Source of the DNA: Paraburkholderia hospita
Lineage (GTDB): Bacteria; Pseudomonadota; Gammaproteobacteria; Burkholderiales; Burkholderiaceae
NCBI RefSeq assembly: GCF_002902965.1
Contig: NZ_CP026106.1
Span: forward strand, 1,984,001 to 2,048,000
Direction of reading: 5' to 3'
DNA: 64,000 bases
Shown: piece after piece, positions 56,104 through 64,000 of the stretch
Numbering within the stretch: the first letter of the stretch is position 1
How the letters are laid out: each line of letters begins with the position of its first letter
Made by a program: the position numbers and the translations under genes
The notes under the pieces: model-generated
Databases searched by the model: none
Seen by the model: the letters and a program-made list of their open reading frames with translations, nothing else
What the model was told of the DNA's origin: nothing

Positions 56104-57933
56104 TCAGCCGCGGGTCGTCAACGGCTGTTCAGAAGTCACAGATTCCGCGCGGTCACCCGGCTTGTCTGCCACCGCGCCCGGCTGCTGCCATAGCATCTCC
56201 AGCGTGCGGCGCAGCCGCGCGGGCGTCACGGGCTTGTGCAACACGGGGATGCCCTGCATCGCCAGCGCCTCCAGTTCGACCGACGCCATATCGCCCGTGA
56301 TCAGCAGCGTCACCACGCGCTCGCGGCCACGCTTTCGGAGCGCGTCGCGAACCGCGCCGAGCGCCTGCGCGCCCGTCCGGTGGTTCGCCAGCTGATAGTC
56401 GCAGAGCACGGCATCGGGCATGAAGCCTTCGTCGATGGCCAGCAGCGCGAGACGCTCGTCGGGCACGCCGCGCACGATACATCCCCAGCGGCCCAGCAGG
56501 CTCTGTATGCCTTCGAGGATCGCCGGCTCGTCGTCGATGCACAGCACGTGGCGCCCGAGCGCCGCCCCTCCGCTCGCGACGGAATCGTTCAGCCCGGCGA
56601 CGATCCGCGCCGGATCGCCCGCCTGCACCGGGAACCGGAACACCGAGCCGCGCCCCGGCGCCGAGCGCAATTGCAGCTGCCCGCCCAGCATCTCGACGAG
56701 CCGCTTGACGGTCGGCAGCCCGAGACCATGCCCTTGCCGCGCGTCACGCTGCGGATTGGCGACCTGATAGAACTCTTCGAAGATGCGCCCTTGCTCGGCC
56801 CGCGGAATACCGATGCCCGAGTCGCGCACTTCGATATAGCCGCCCTCGCTCCGCCCCGCGCGCCGGAAGCCCATCCAGATCGCGCCGCTTTCCGTATAGC
56901 GCACCGCGTTCGACAGCAGGTTGCTCAGGATCCGCTCCAGCAGCACGGGGTCGTCGTGAATCACGGTGTCCGTCGGCGCGATGCGCAGCGCGAGCCCTTT
57001 CGCGGCCGCCTGCGGCCAATACTGGTTGCCGACGCGATCGAACAGTTCGGACAGCCGGAAATGCAGCCTGATGACCTGCGTGACGCCGCTTTCGAGCCGC
57101 GCCAGGTCGAGCACCTGGTTGAACAGCTGGTTCAGCGCCTCGACATTGTTGGCAATGTTATTGGCCGTCTTCGCGTGCTGCACGGGCGTCGCCGACGTGT
57201 CGTTCAGCGACGCCGCGAGCAAGCCGATCGCATGCAGCGGCTGGCGCAGATCGTGACTCGCGGCGGCGAAGAAGCGCGTCTTCGCGAGGCTCGCTTCCTC
57301 GGCGACGAGCTTTTGCGCAGCGAGCGATTCGGCGAGCGCCTGCTGATCGACGCGTGCCTGCACGACGCGCTGGAACAGCTTGCGGTAGCTAAGCGCGTAG
57401 ACGTTGATCGCGCAGAAGAAGAACGCGAGGACGATCGCGAGAATCGTGCGGTCGAACGTGTGGGTGCCGAAGTGCAGCACGATGGCGGGCAGCAGCAGAA
57501 ACGGGATCGCCGTCACGAAGTTGGCGACGTCGAAACCGTTCGACATGAACACGCCCGCCGCCAGCGTGACGAGCATCACCGTGTGCAGAATGGGGAGATC
57601 CGTGTGCGGGCTCTGGAACGCGAACCAGATCGCGAAGCCGGGGGCGCTGTAGAGCAGCGCGCCGCGTGCCGCGTGCAGGTTGATCCACGTGCGCGGCGAG
57701 ACGGACTCGGCCCAGCGCCGGTTGCACATCCACAGCGCGAGGCTCGCGCAGTTGGCGAAGCCATAGAAGATGAAGCAGGCCGCGAAAAGATGCGGATGCG
57801 GGATGTTATTCCAGTAGATCGCCACCAGCACCGCAATCGAGAACCAGTGCGTGAAGAAAGCAATCGGGTCCTGCGCGTACAGCACGCGCACGAGGTCTTC
57901 GTCGATCGCGCGCTGGATGGGATCGGCCCGCAT
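56104..57933 (-). CDS. Hybrid sensor histidine kinase/response regulator (multi-pass sensor)
   Basis: A 609-residue kinase. Five or six N-terminal membrane helices (about 25-195) form the sensor; a short coiled linker leads to HisKA with His in FAAASHDLRQPLHAIGLLAA, HATPase with NLLSNAVRYTESG and DSGIGIP, and a receiver (HVLCIDDEPAILEGIQSLLG, Asp in VLCDYQLAN, Thr in LLITGD, Lys in LHKPV). The SHDLRQPLHA box is the subtype common in Burkholderiales hybrid kinases paired with NarL-type regulators. The regulator at 54609 is the natural candidate partner. ATG at 57933. Confidence 0.93.
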   Translation of the reverse strand: MRADPIQRAIDEDLVRVLYAQDPIAFFTHWFSIAVLVAIYWNNIPHPHLFAACFIFYGFANCASLALWMCNRRWAESVSPRTWINLHAARGALLYSAPGFAIWFAFQSPHTDLPILHTVMLVTLAAGVFMSNGFDVANFVTAIPFLLLPAIVLHFGTHTFDRTILAIVLAFFFCAINVYALSYRKLFQRVVQARVDQQALAESLAAQKLVAEEASLAKTRFFAAASHDLRQPLHAIGLLAASLNDTSATPVQHAKTANNIANNVEALNQLFNQVLDLARLESGVTQVIRLHFRLSELFDRVGNQYWPQAAAKGLALRIAPTDTVIHDDPVLLERILSNLLSNAVRYTESGAIWMGFRRAGRSEGGYIEVRDSGIGIPRAEQGRIFEEFYQVANPQRDARQGHGLGLPTVKRLVEMLGGQLQLRSAPGRGSVFRFPVQAGDPARIVAGLNDSVASGGAALGRHVLCIDDEPAILEGIQSLLGRWGCIVRGVPDERLALLAIDEGFMPDAVLCDYQLANHRTGAQALGAVRDALRKRGRERVVTLLITGDMASVELEALAMQGIPVLHKPVTPARLRRTLEMLWQQPGAVADKPGDRAESVTSEQPLTTRG

Positions 57934-58381
57934 CGTGCGGTCTCCTTGTCGGCAGGAGCTGGCGCCTGGGCGCGTCGCTCCCGTCCATTCAATTGATTAT
58001 TCGGTCGGCGGGAACGAGTACTTTGGATCGCTCCCGTACTGTACGAGATTCGCTGGTCGTTTCGTTTTCTGTCAAACCGCCGCCGATTGCACCAGATTGG
58101 GAATAAAACCCGGGCCTCACGCGTCCTATAAAGAGCACCCGGTACAGTCTAAAGATAGTTTACCCGTCTTGCCGGCGGTTTACCCTTCAGCTATCACTTA
58201 ATCCATATAGGCGGCGCCGCGTGCAAAAAGCATACTGGGTTCAACGATTCAACATTCAAGCGCGGCCAACAGCCTCTGAAGGTTCAGCTTCACGACCTGT
58301 TTCATGCCTGTTTGTCGAGGCTCTACTGGCGGCATCCCCCGCTGCCACCGCGCTCCTTGCCCCTTACCGATGGAGGCCTTC
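57934..58381. promoter_or_regulatory. Divergent control region with direct repeats
   Basis: About 450 bases between the kinase and the sigma-like gene. GTTTACCC occurs twice, at 58158-58165 and 58178-58185, 20 bases apart, i.e. two helical turns on one face, as expected for tandem activator binding. An in-frame ATG at 58370 precedes the preferred start of the next gene at 58382. Confidence 0.45.
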
Positions 58382-59191
58382 ATGGGCGCAGTTCCGAGCC
58401 AGGTTTTCGCACGCACTCTCGACGAAGCCGTTCTTCCCGACCTGTGGCGCCGCCGCACGCAGCTCACGGACGACGAAATGATGTCGATGTACGATCTCGT
58501 GAAGCGCGCGTTGCGCACCTACCACCCGCTCGAATTGCACGCGCTCGGCGAAGACAAGGAAGAGCTCGTGCATCAGTTCATCTATACGAAGGTGCTGCGT
58601 CTTGCGCCAAACCACGTCGAATCGAAGGCGACGCCGGAAAGCGCGCCGTCCAACAGCTACGCGATCTGCGCTTACTTCCGCCGCTATCTGATCGACTGCC
58701 TGAGGAGCGCGAGCCATCAGCGCAATGTGTCGATGGAAAACGAAGGCATGATGCAGGAGATCGATCTGCGCGCGCAGGCGCTCGAAGATCCCGTCGAAAG
58801 CGTGCTGCTGCAATACGGCCTGAGCGAACGCGGCGTGCGCCAGGCCGCGCGCGAGTTCATCGCGTCGCTCGATTCGCCCGAGCGCATCGTGCTCGCGGGC
58901 AGCCTCGGCTGGTGCTCGGAAGCGAAAGGCGGTCTGTCGGCGGTGGCCGCGCAGCATCGGGTGCCCTCCTATCACTATCGTGCCGTCAAGCTCGGTGTCA
59001 CGATGAAGAAGACGGACGACGCCGCGCAGTTTTCCAACACGAAGATTGGCCAGTGGCTGCGCGACGAGCTCGGCATTGCAATTCACGCTGAAAACCGCGA
59101 AGCGATCCTCGTCGTGTTCAACCTGCTCGCAGCGGAAGCGACGGAAGCCGCCACCGCGCCCGACGACGAAATGATCGAAGCGGCGGCGTGA
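58382..59191 (+). CDS. Sigma-70-like (ECF-related) protein of unknown function
   Basis: A 269-residue protein that I do not match to a named family. The first half, with EDKEELVHQFIYTKVLRL (about 56-73) and YAICAYFRRYLIDCLRSASH (about 93-112), resembles sigma region 2 (the DLVQEVFxRLxR and AWLxxIARNxxIDxLRR pattern). The second half, with REFIASLDSPERIVLAGSLG and LSAVAAQHRVPSYHYRAVKL (about 190-209), resembles region 4 with its helix-turn-helix. The start at 58382 has GGAGG 5 bases upstream; ATG 58370 is an alternative. It is 357 bases upstream of the GMC fusion gene. The sigma-like role is inference. Confidence 0.6.
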   Translation: MGAVPSQVFARTLDEAVLPDLWRRRTQLTDDEMMSMYDLVKRALRTYHPLELHALGEDKEELVHQFIYTKVLRLAPNHVESKATPESAPSNSYAICAYFRRYLIDCLRSASHQRNVSMENEGMMQEIDLRAQALEDPVESVLLQYGLSERGVRQAAREFIASLDSPERIVLAGSLGWCSEAKGGLSAVAAQHRVPSYHYRAVKLGVTMKKTDDAAQFSNTKIGQWLRDELGIAIHAENREAILVVFNLLAAEATEAATAPDDEMIEAAA

Positions 59192-59548
59192 GCACCTGAC
59201 TGAGTGCGCTGCTTGAACCTCAACTCACTTAACGTTTAACAATCGCCGCCTTCGATTCGAATTTGACAATTCGGCTCGCTTATTACGCGTCGCGAACCAG
59301 AACGAGCCCGTCTCTACGCTTCATCCTGCGTGCAGTTCGCGCGACCGCTGCCTGATGGCACCCGTCCGCACGAAAGCACTCCACGCCTGCAATCACAGCA
59401 TTTTTTGAATCACGCGGCTAAACGCGCGTTTTCCCTTTGCATTTCGCTGCGCGACGTCCAGGATAAAGAGGCTGCGAGCGCCAGCCAGCCGTCTATATCG
59501 CCAGGGTTCCCCCGCCCCGGCGCACATCCAATATAAAGAGGTGGTCGA
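59192..59548. other. Intergenic stretch upstream of the GMC fusion gene
   Basis: About 355 bases with no supported gene. An A+T-richer stretch at about 59220-59285 (CTTAACGTTTAACAATC, TTGACAATTCGGC) may hold a promoter: TTGACA at 59263 is a good -35 element, although no matching -10 was firmly placed. AGAGGTGG precedes the next ATG. Confidence 0.35.
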
Positions 59549-62500
59549 ATGAACCGCTTGTCCAGCGCCCTTTCGGCGATGAAGGACCATTACGAGGTCG
59601 TGGTCGTGGGTTCCGGCTATGGCGGCGCGATTGCCGCGAGCCGCATGGCCCGCGCGAAACGCAGCGTGTGCCTGCTCGAACGTGGCCGCGAGTTCATGGC
59701 GGGCGACTTTCCCGCCACGCCGCTCGAAGGTGTCGCGCAAATGCAGTACAACACGGGCGTCGCGCAGATCGGCTCGCCGCTCGCGCTGCTCGAAGTGCAC
59801 GTGAATCCCGATGTGAACGTGGTGGTCGGCTGTGGACTGGGCGGCACGTCGCTGATCAACGCGAACGTCGCGCTCAAGCCCGACGCGCGCCTGTGGGACG
59901 ATCCGCGCTGGCCCGCCGCCTTGCGCGCAGACCAGGCGAATCTCGACGTTTGCTACGAGCGCGCCAAAACGATGCTCGGCGCGACGCCCGTTCCCGACGA
60001 CTACCCCAACCTGCCAAAACTCGATGCGCTTGAGCTGTCGGCGAAACGGCTCGGCATGAGCGACCGCTTCTACCGCCCGCCCATCACGGTGACGTTCAAG
60101 GACGGCAAGAACGCGGCGGGCGTCGACCAGCAGCGCTGCATCGGCTGTGGCGACTGCAATTCGGGCTGCAATCACGGCGCGAAGAACTCGACACACATGA
60201 ACTATCTGCCCGACGCCGCCGCGCATGGCGCGCAGATTTTCACGGGCGCGGCCGTGCATTCGGTGGTGCGCGACAACGCGCGCGGCGTCTGGTGCGTGCG
60301 CTATCAACCCGCCGATCTGAAGCGGGAACTGTACGACGCGCCCGAACTGTTCGTGACGGCCGACATCGTGATCCTGTCGGCGGGCACGCTCGGCTCGACG
60401 GCGATCCTGCTGCGCTCGCAGGAAGCGGGCTTGCCTGTGTCGAAACAGCTCGGCCAGCACTTCACGGGCAACGGCGACGTGCTCGCGTTCGCGTTCAACA
60501 CCGACAAGGTGATCAACGGCGTCGGCTGGGGTACGCATCCCGCTGGCGACATTCCACCTGTCGGCCCGTGCATCACAGGCATCATCGACCATCGCAACAC
60601 GCCCGATGTGAAGGACGGCTTCGTGATCGAGGAAGGATCGGTTGCCGCGCCGATCGGCCTCGGCCTGATGGGCGTGCTCGGCCTCGCGGCGCCTGCCGAA
60701 GGCGTCGAAATGCCGGACCCGGCAGGCGACCCGCCGCTCGCGGACGAAGCGCGCATCGCCGAGAGCATTCTGCGCGGCCCGTATCACGGCGCGATGCGCA
60801 ACACGCAGACCTACCTCGTGATGGCGCACGACGACGAAAGCGGCCAGATCACCGTCGAAAGCGGCCGCCCGCGCGTGAGCTGGCCGAACGCGGGCAAGCA
60901 GCCGATCTACGAAACCGTCGAAAAGACGCTGATCGAAGCGACGGGCGCGCTAGGCGGCACGTATGTGCGCAACCCGATTTCCGCCGATCTGTTCCAGAAC
61001 CGCACCGTCACCGTGCATCCGTTGGGTGGGTGCGGGATGGCGGAGGATGCCGCGCATGGCGTCGTCGATGAGGCGGGCCGCGTGTTTTCCGGCACGGACG
61101 GCAACGCGGTGCACGAAGGGCTATACGTGATGGACGGCGCTGTGATGCCGCTCTCGCTCGGCGTGAACCCGTTGCTGACGATCTCGGCGCTGGCCGAGCG
61201 CAATTGCGCGCAGCTTGCGCAGTCGCGCGGCTGGAACATCGACTACAACGCGGCGGGCGACACCGCCCCGCCGCCCGCGCTGAAAATCGGCCTGCGCTTC
61301 ACCGAGACGATGATCGGCACGTACTACACCGGCGACGTCAAGCCCGAAGGCCAGCAAGACGACCGAGCGGAAGGCACGCCCATCAGCTTCACCGTGACCG
61401 TCGTCTCCGACGATCTCGACGACATGCTCGCGAACCCGCAGCATCAGGCGCATATGATCGGCACGCTGACCTGCACCGCCTTGTCGCCGCAACCGATGAC
61501 CGTCAACGACGGCATCTTCAACCTGTTCGTCGTCGACGAAACGAATGTCGAGCGGCGCAACATGAACTACCGGATGACGCTCGACACCGTCGACGGCAAG
61601 CATTTCTATCTGACCGGTCAGAAGATCATCACGCACACGTCGCTGACGGAACTGTGGACGCAGACGAACACGCTCTACGCGAAGATCCGCGAATCCGATG
61701 CCGACGACGCGCCCGTCATCGGTCACGCGACGCTCATCATCACGCCGGAGAATTTCCTCAAGCAGCAGCGCACGATCGAAGTAACGAATACACCCGATAT
61801 CGAAACGCGCCTTGCGTATACGCTGAAATTCGGCCGCTTTTTTGCAGGTGTGCTGTACACGGAATACGGTGGCGTCGCGGCGCCCTTGCAATATTTCGAT
61901 CCCGACGCGCCGCCGCGCGTGCGCCGCGCGTTGCGCGCGCCCGCGCCGCAGATCACCTACTTCAATACCGAGGACGGCAAGACGCTGCGGCTCGCCCGCT
62001 ATCACGGCGGCGCCAAGGGACCGCTGCTGCTGATTCACGGCTCAGGCGTATCCAGCCGCATCTTCTCGACGGACCTGGTCGGCACGAACCTCGTCGAGTT
62101 CCTGTGCGCCGCGCACTACGACGTCTGGCTCGTCGACCTGCGTGTGAGCATCGAACTGCCGAGCGCGACAGAACGCACTACCGCCGATGAAATCGCACGC
62201 TACGACATTCCCGCCGCTGTCGCGAAGGTGCGCGAGTTGACAGGTGTCGATGGGATTCAGGTCATCGGGCATTGCCTGGGCGGGCTGGCCTTGAGCATGT
62301 CGCTGATGTCGGGACTCAAGGGCGTGCGATCCGCGGTGATGTCGCAGGTGTCGGCGCATCCCGTGCCGGGACTGTTGCAGCGGGTCAAGGCGGGACTGCA
62401 CACGCCGCAGATTCTTCAGCATCTGGGCATCAAGGATATGACCGCTTATACACAGGACGAGAAATGGCCGCACAACCTGCTCGATGAAGCGCTGAAGTTC

Positions 62501-62947
62501 TTCCCTGTCGAGCGCGACGAAACGTGCAACAGCGCCGTGTGCCATCGCGCGACGTTCCTGTATGGCCTGCTCTACGAGCACGAGCAACTCGACGAGCAAT
62601 TGCACGCGAATCTGCAGGAGCTATTCGGCATCCACGATGTCGAGCTATTCAATCAGCTCGCGGCGATGGTGCGCGCGGGGCATGTGGTCGATGCGAACGG
62701 GAACGATGTGTATATGCCGAACATCGCAGGCATGAAGCTGCCTATCGCGTTCATTCACGGCTCGGAGAATCTCTGCTATCTGCCGACCAGCACGGAGATG
62801 ACCTACGATCTTTTAGTAGAAAAGTTCGGGCCGGAGAACTACGAACGACATGTGATCGACGGATATGGACATATCGATTGCGTGTTCGGTAAGCGCGCGG
62901 CACTCGATGTGTTTCCGACGATCGTCAGGTATCTGGATGCGCATTGA
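59549..62947 (+). CDS. GMC oxidoreductase / alpha-beta hydrolase fusion protein
   Basis: An 1132-residue multidomain protein. Residues about 15-565 form a GMC/cholesterol-oxidase-type flavoprotein: VVVVGSGYGGAIAASRMAR near 17, LLERGREF, and the C-terminal VHPLGGCGMAEDAAHGVVD and NPLLTISALAERN. A cysteine cluster C197-x2-C200-x2-C203-x3-C207 (CIGCGDCNSGC) sits inside it, as in ChoD-like enzymes. Residues about 580-760 form a beta-rich linker domain. Residues about 800-1132 form an alpha/beta hydrolase with oxyanion loop LLLIHGSGVSS, nucleophile elbow GHCLGG (C909, Cys not Ser) and the final His in GYGHIDCVFG. It may oxidise a sterol- or alcohol-like substrate and cleave or transfer an acyl group. 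No signal peptide. Confidence 0.88.
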   Translation: MNRLSSALSAMKDHYEVVVVGSGYGGAIAASRMARAKRSVCLLERGREFMAGDFPATPLEGVAQMQYNTGVAQIGSPLALLEVHVNPDVNVVVGCGLGGTSLINANVALKPDARLWDDPRWPAALRADQANLDVCYERAKTMLGATPVPDDYPNLPKLDALELSAKRLGMSDRFYRPPITVTFKDGKNAAGVDQQRCIGCGDCNSGCNHGAKNSTHMNYLPDAAAHGAQIFTGAAVHSVVRDNARGVWCVRYQPADLKRELYDAPELFVTADIVILSAGTLGSTAILLRSQEAGLPVSKQLGQHFTGNGDVLAFAFNTDKVINGVGWGTHPAGDIPPVGPCITGIIDHRNTPDVKDGFVIEEGSVAAPIGLGLMGVLGLAAPAEGVEMPDPAGDPPLADEARIAESILRGPYHGAMRNTQTYLVMAHDDESGQITVESGRPRVSWPNAGKQPIYETVEKTLIEATGALGGTYVRNPISADLFQNRTVTVHPLGGCGMAEDAAHGVVDEAGRVFSGTDGNAVHEGLYVMDGAVMPLSLGVNPLLTISALAERNCAQLAQSRGWNIDYNAAGDTAPPPALKIGLRFTETMIGTYYTGDVKPEGQQDDRAEGTPISFTVTVVSDDLDDMLANPQHQAHMIGTLTCTALSPQPMTVNDGIFNLFVVDETNVERRNMNYRMTLDTVDGKHFYLTGQKIITHTSLTELWTQTNTLYAKIRESDADDAPVIGHATLIITPENFLKQQRTIEVTNTPDIETRLAYTLKFGRFFAGVLYTEYGGVAAPLQYFDPDAPPRVRRALRAPAPQITYFNTEDGKTLRLARYHGGAKGPLLLIHGSGVSSRIFSTDLVGTNLVEFLCAAHYDVWLVDLRVSIELPSATERTTADEIARYDIPAAVAKVRELTGVDGIQVIGHCLGGLALSMSLMSGLKGVRSAVMSQVSAHPVPGLLQRVKAGLHTPQILQHLGIKDMTAYTQDEKWPHNLLDEALKFFPVERDETCNSAVCHRATFLYGLLYEHEQLDEQLHANLQELFGIHDVELFNQLAAMVRAGHVVDANGNDVYMPNIAGMKLPIAFIHGSENLCYLPTSTEMTYDLLVEKFGPENYERHVIDGYGHIDCVFGKRAALDVFPTIVRYLDAH

Positions 62948-62955
62948 GCGCAGAT

Positions 62956-62997
62956 GACGGTTCGTCATGGATGCTGCGGCATTCATGACGAACCGTC
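62956..62997. terminator. Hairpin between convergent genes
   Basis: GACGGTTCGTCATG (62956-62969) and CATGACGAACCGTC (62984-62997) form a perfect 14-base stem with a 14-base loop, 9 bases after the GMC fusion stop and 16 before the convergent GlcD stop. There is no T-run on either strand. Confidence 0.6.
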
Positions 62998-63012
62998 GTG
63001 GGCATAAAAACA

Positions 63013-64000
63013 CTAGAACAACTTACCCGGATTCAAAATCCCATTCGGATCGAGCGCATGCTTGATCGCTTTCATCACGGCGAGTTCTTCGTCCGAACGC
63101 GACACGGGCAGGAACTCGCGCTTGAGCGAGCCGATGCCGTGCTCCGCCGACACCGACCCGCGCAGCGGCGCGAGCATGTCATAGACGAGCGCATATACGT
63201 CATGATGATCGACGCCCGGCACGGAATGCCCGTCGACGGTCACATGCAGATTCGAATCGCCGATATGCCCGAAGAAATACGACTCGTTGCCCGGCCAGGC
63301 GCGGTCGATCGCGGCGCGGCAACGATCGACGAATGCGCCGATCTCGCCAATCGGCAAACTCACGTCGAAGTTGATGGGATCGAGCTTGACGGGAAATTCC
63401 GCCGTGCATTCGCGGATCGCCCACAGCGCGCGCGTATCGGCAACCGATTGCGCGATCACGGCGTCGCGGATCGCCGCTTCATCAAGCGCCTCCATCAGCA
63501 CGCCGGAAAAACGCGAGCCGTCGTCATCGGTATCGAAGCTCGCATGCTCGATCAATGCGTATAACGGATGCGCTTCGGCAAATGGCGAGCGCGTGCCCGT
63601 CAGCTTCACGCCGAAGTCAAAGAAGTCCGGCCACATGATCTCGAATGCGCCGATGTCGTTGCCGAAGCGCGTCGAGAGCCGGCGCAGCAGACTGACGGCC
63701 TGATCGTAATCACTCAGCGCAACGAGCGCCGTATGACGCGACGCGCGCTGCGGCTGCAGCTTCAGCACCGCGCGCGTGATCACGCCCAGCGTCCCTTCCG
63801 AGCCGATGAACCAGTGCTTCAGGTCATAGCCGGTATTGTTCTTCACCATCTTGTTCAGCGAACTCAGCACCGCGCCGTTCGCCAGCACGACTTCGAGACC
63901 GAGCACCTGGTCACGCGCGGTGCCCGATTGAATCACGCGATTGCCGCCCGCGTTCGTTGCGAGATTGCCGCCGATCTGGCACGAGCCGCGCGCGCCGAGA
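63013..64000 (-). CDS. FAD-linked oxidase (GlcD/D-lactate dehydrogenase type), partial
   Basis: The C-terminal 329 residues of a flavoprotein; the frame continues past the right edge. Codons at 63937-63999 give GSCQIGGNLATNAGG, the GlcD-type FAD-binding motif, and the visible part holds IGSEGTLGVITRAVLKLQP, GHIGDSNLHVTV and SAEHGIGSLKREF, with the 4Fe-4S domain absent in this stretch. Such enzymes oxidise D-lactate, glycolate or D-2-hydroxyglutarate. The start is beyond the window; the internal GTG at 63936 should not be taken as one. Confidence 0.93.
   Translation of the reverse strand, partial: LGARGSCQIGGNLATNAGGNRVIQSGTARDQVLGLEVVLANGAVLSSLNKMVKNNTGYDLKHWFIGSEGTLGVITRAVLKLQPQRASRHTALVALSDYDQAVSLLRRLSTRFGNDIGAFEIMWPDFFDFGVKLTGTRSPFAEAHPLYALIEHASFDTDDDGSRFSGVLMEALDEAAIRDAVIAQSVADTRALWAIRECTAEFPVKLDPINFDVSLPIGEIGAFVDRCRAAIDRAWPGNESYFFGHIGDSNLHVTVDGHSVPGVDHHDVYALVYDMLAPLRGSVSAEHGIGSLKREFLPVSRSDEELAVMKAIKHALDPNGILNPGKLF

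Noticed and set aside
56236..57996. A 586-residue plus-strand open frame
   Set aside because: Antisense to the hybrid kinase; no recognisable domain.
59393..60829. A 478-residue minus-strand open frame
   Set aside because: Antisense to the start of the GMC fusion gene, whose motifs are clear on the other strand.

Overview
The window is a 64-kb stretch of a G+C-rich genome that reads as a member of the Burkholderiaceae, most likely Paraburkholderia, Caballeronia or Burkholderia. The assignment is inferred from codon use, many GTG starts, the sarcosine oxidase/serine dehydratase locus, the cyanide-insensitive bd oxidase with its DUF2474 partner, EmrAB-OMF pumps and a dispersed palindromic repeat. 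No rRNA, tRNA or CRISPR was seen. About 50 genes are supported. Most are ordinary chromosomal metabolism, transport and regulation.

Layout. 0-4.3 kb: two divergent VOC proteins, an AraC regulator divergent from a zinc alcohol dehydrogenase, and a LysR regulator. 4.3-6.7 kb: the first copy of a composite palindromic element, split by an intact IS4-family (IS50-like) insertion sequence with 17-bp inverted repeats and a 9-bp target duplication. 6.7-15.5 kb: a one-carbon catabolic operon sdaA-soxBDAG-folB-like-hypothetical, divergent from a GlxA/GbdR-type AraC activator. It would turn sarcosine into glycine and C1-tetrahydrofolate and serine into pyruvate. 15.6-17.2 kb: a lower-G+C cassette of PAAR protein, peptidoglycan amidase and small membrane-anchored protein, read as a type VI secretion effector/immunity module. 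17.4-24.2 kb: zwf, then a trans-3-hydroxyproline dehydratase and pyrroline-2-carboxylate reductase pair with a divergent GntR regulator, palindromic element copy 2, and a DAO-type flavin oxidase. 24.7-27.9 kb: a BetR-receiver protein, a hybrid histidine kinase and a periplasmic molybdopterin-fold protein, probably one signalling module. 28-34.5 kb: a phosphoribosyltransferase/HAD fusion, a NERD-helicase, two GSTs, a His-rich Fur-family protein and a stand-alone receiver. 33.7-44 kb: two efflux loci, each with a divergent TetR regulator (a lone DHA2 MFS pump; EmrA-EmrB-OMF), around a zinc-ribbon/TAXI pair. 44.3-50.1 kb: a Gly-rich lipoprotein, thioesterase, FUSC exporter, an 18-bp minisatellite, acetyltransferase, DUF1089 protein, and a urea transporter/class II aldolase/tautomerase run. 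50.1-51.1 kb: palindromic element copy 3. 51.4-58 kb: cioAB plus DUF2474, and a NarL-type regulator convergent with a small membrane protein and a second hybrid kinase. 58.4-64 kb: a sigma-factor-like protein, an 1132-residue GMC oxidoreductase/hydrolase fusion, and the end of a GlcD-type FAD oxidase running off the window.

The most interesting structures are the three composite palindromes, which fill intergenic space up to neighbouring stop codons and are accompanied by G+T-rich coding strands in the flanking gene ends; the PAAR/amidase/immunity cassette; and the GMC-hydrolase fusion with a ferredoxin-like cysteine cluster and a cysteine in the nucleophile elbow.
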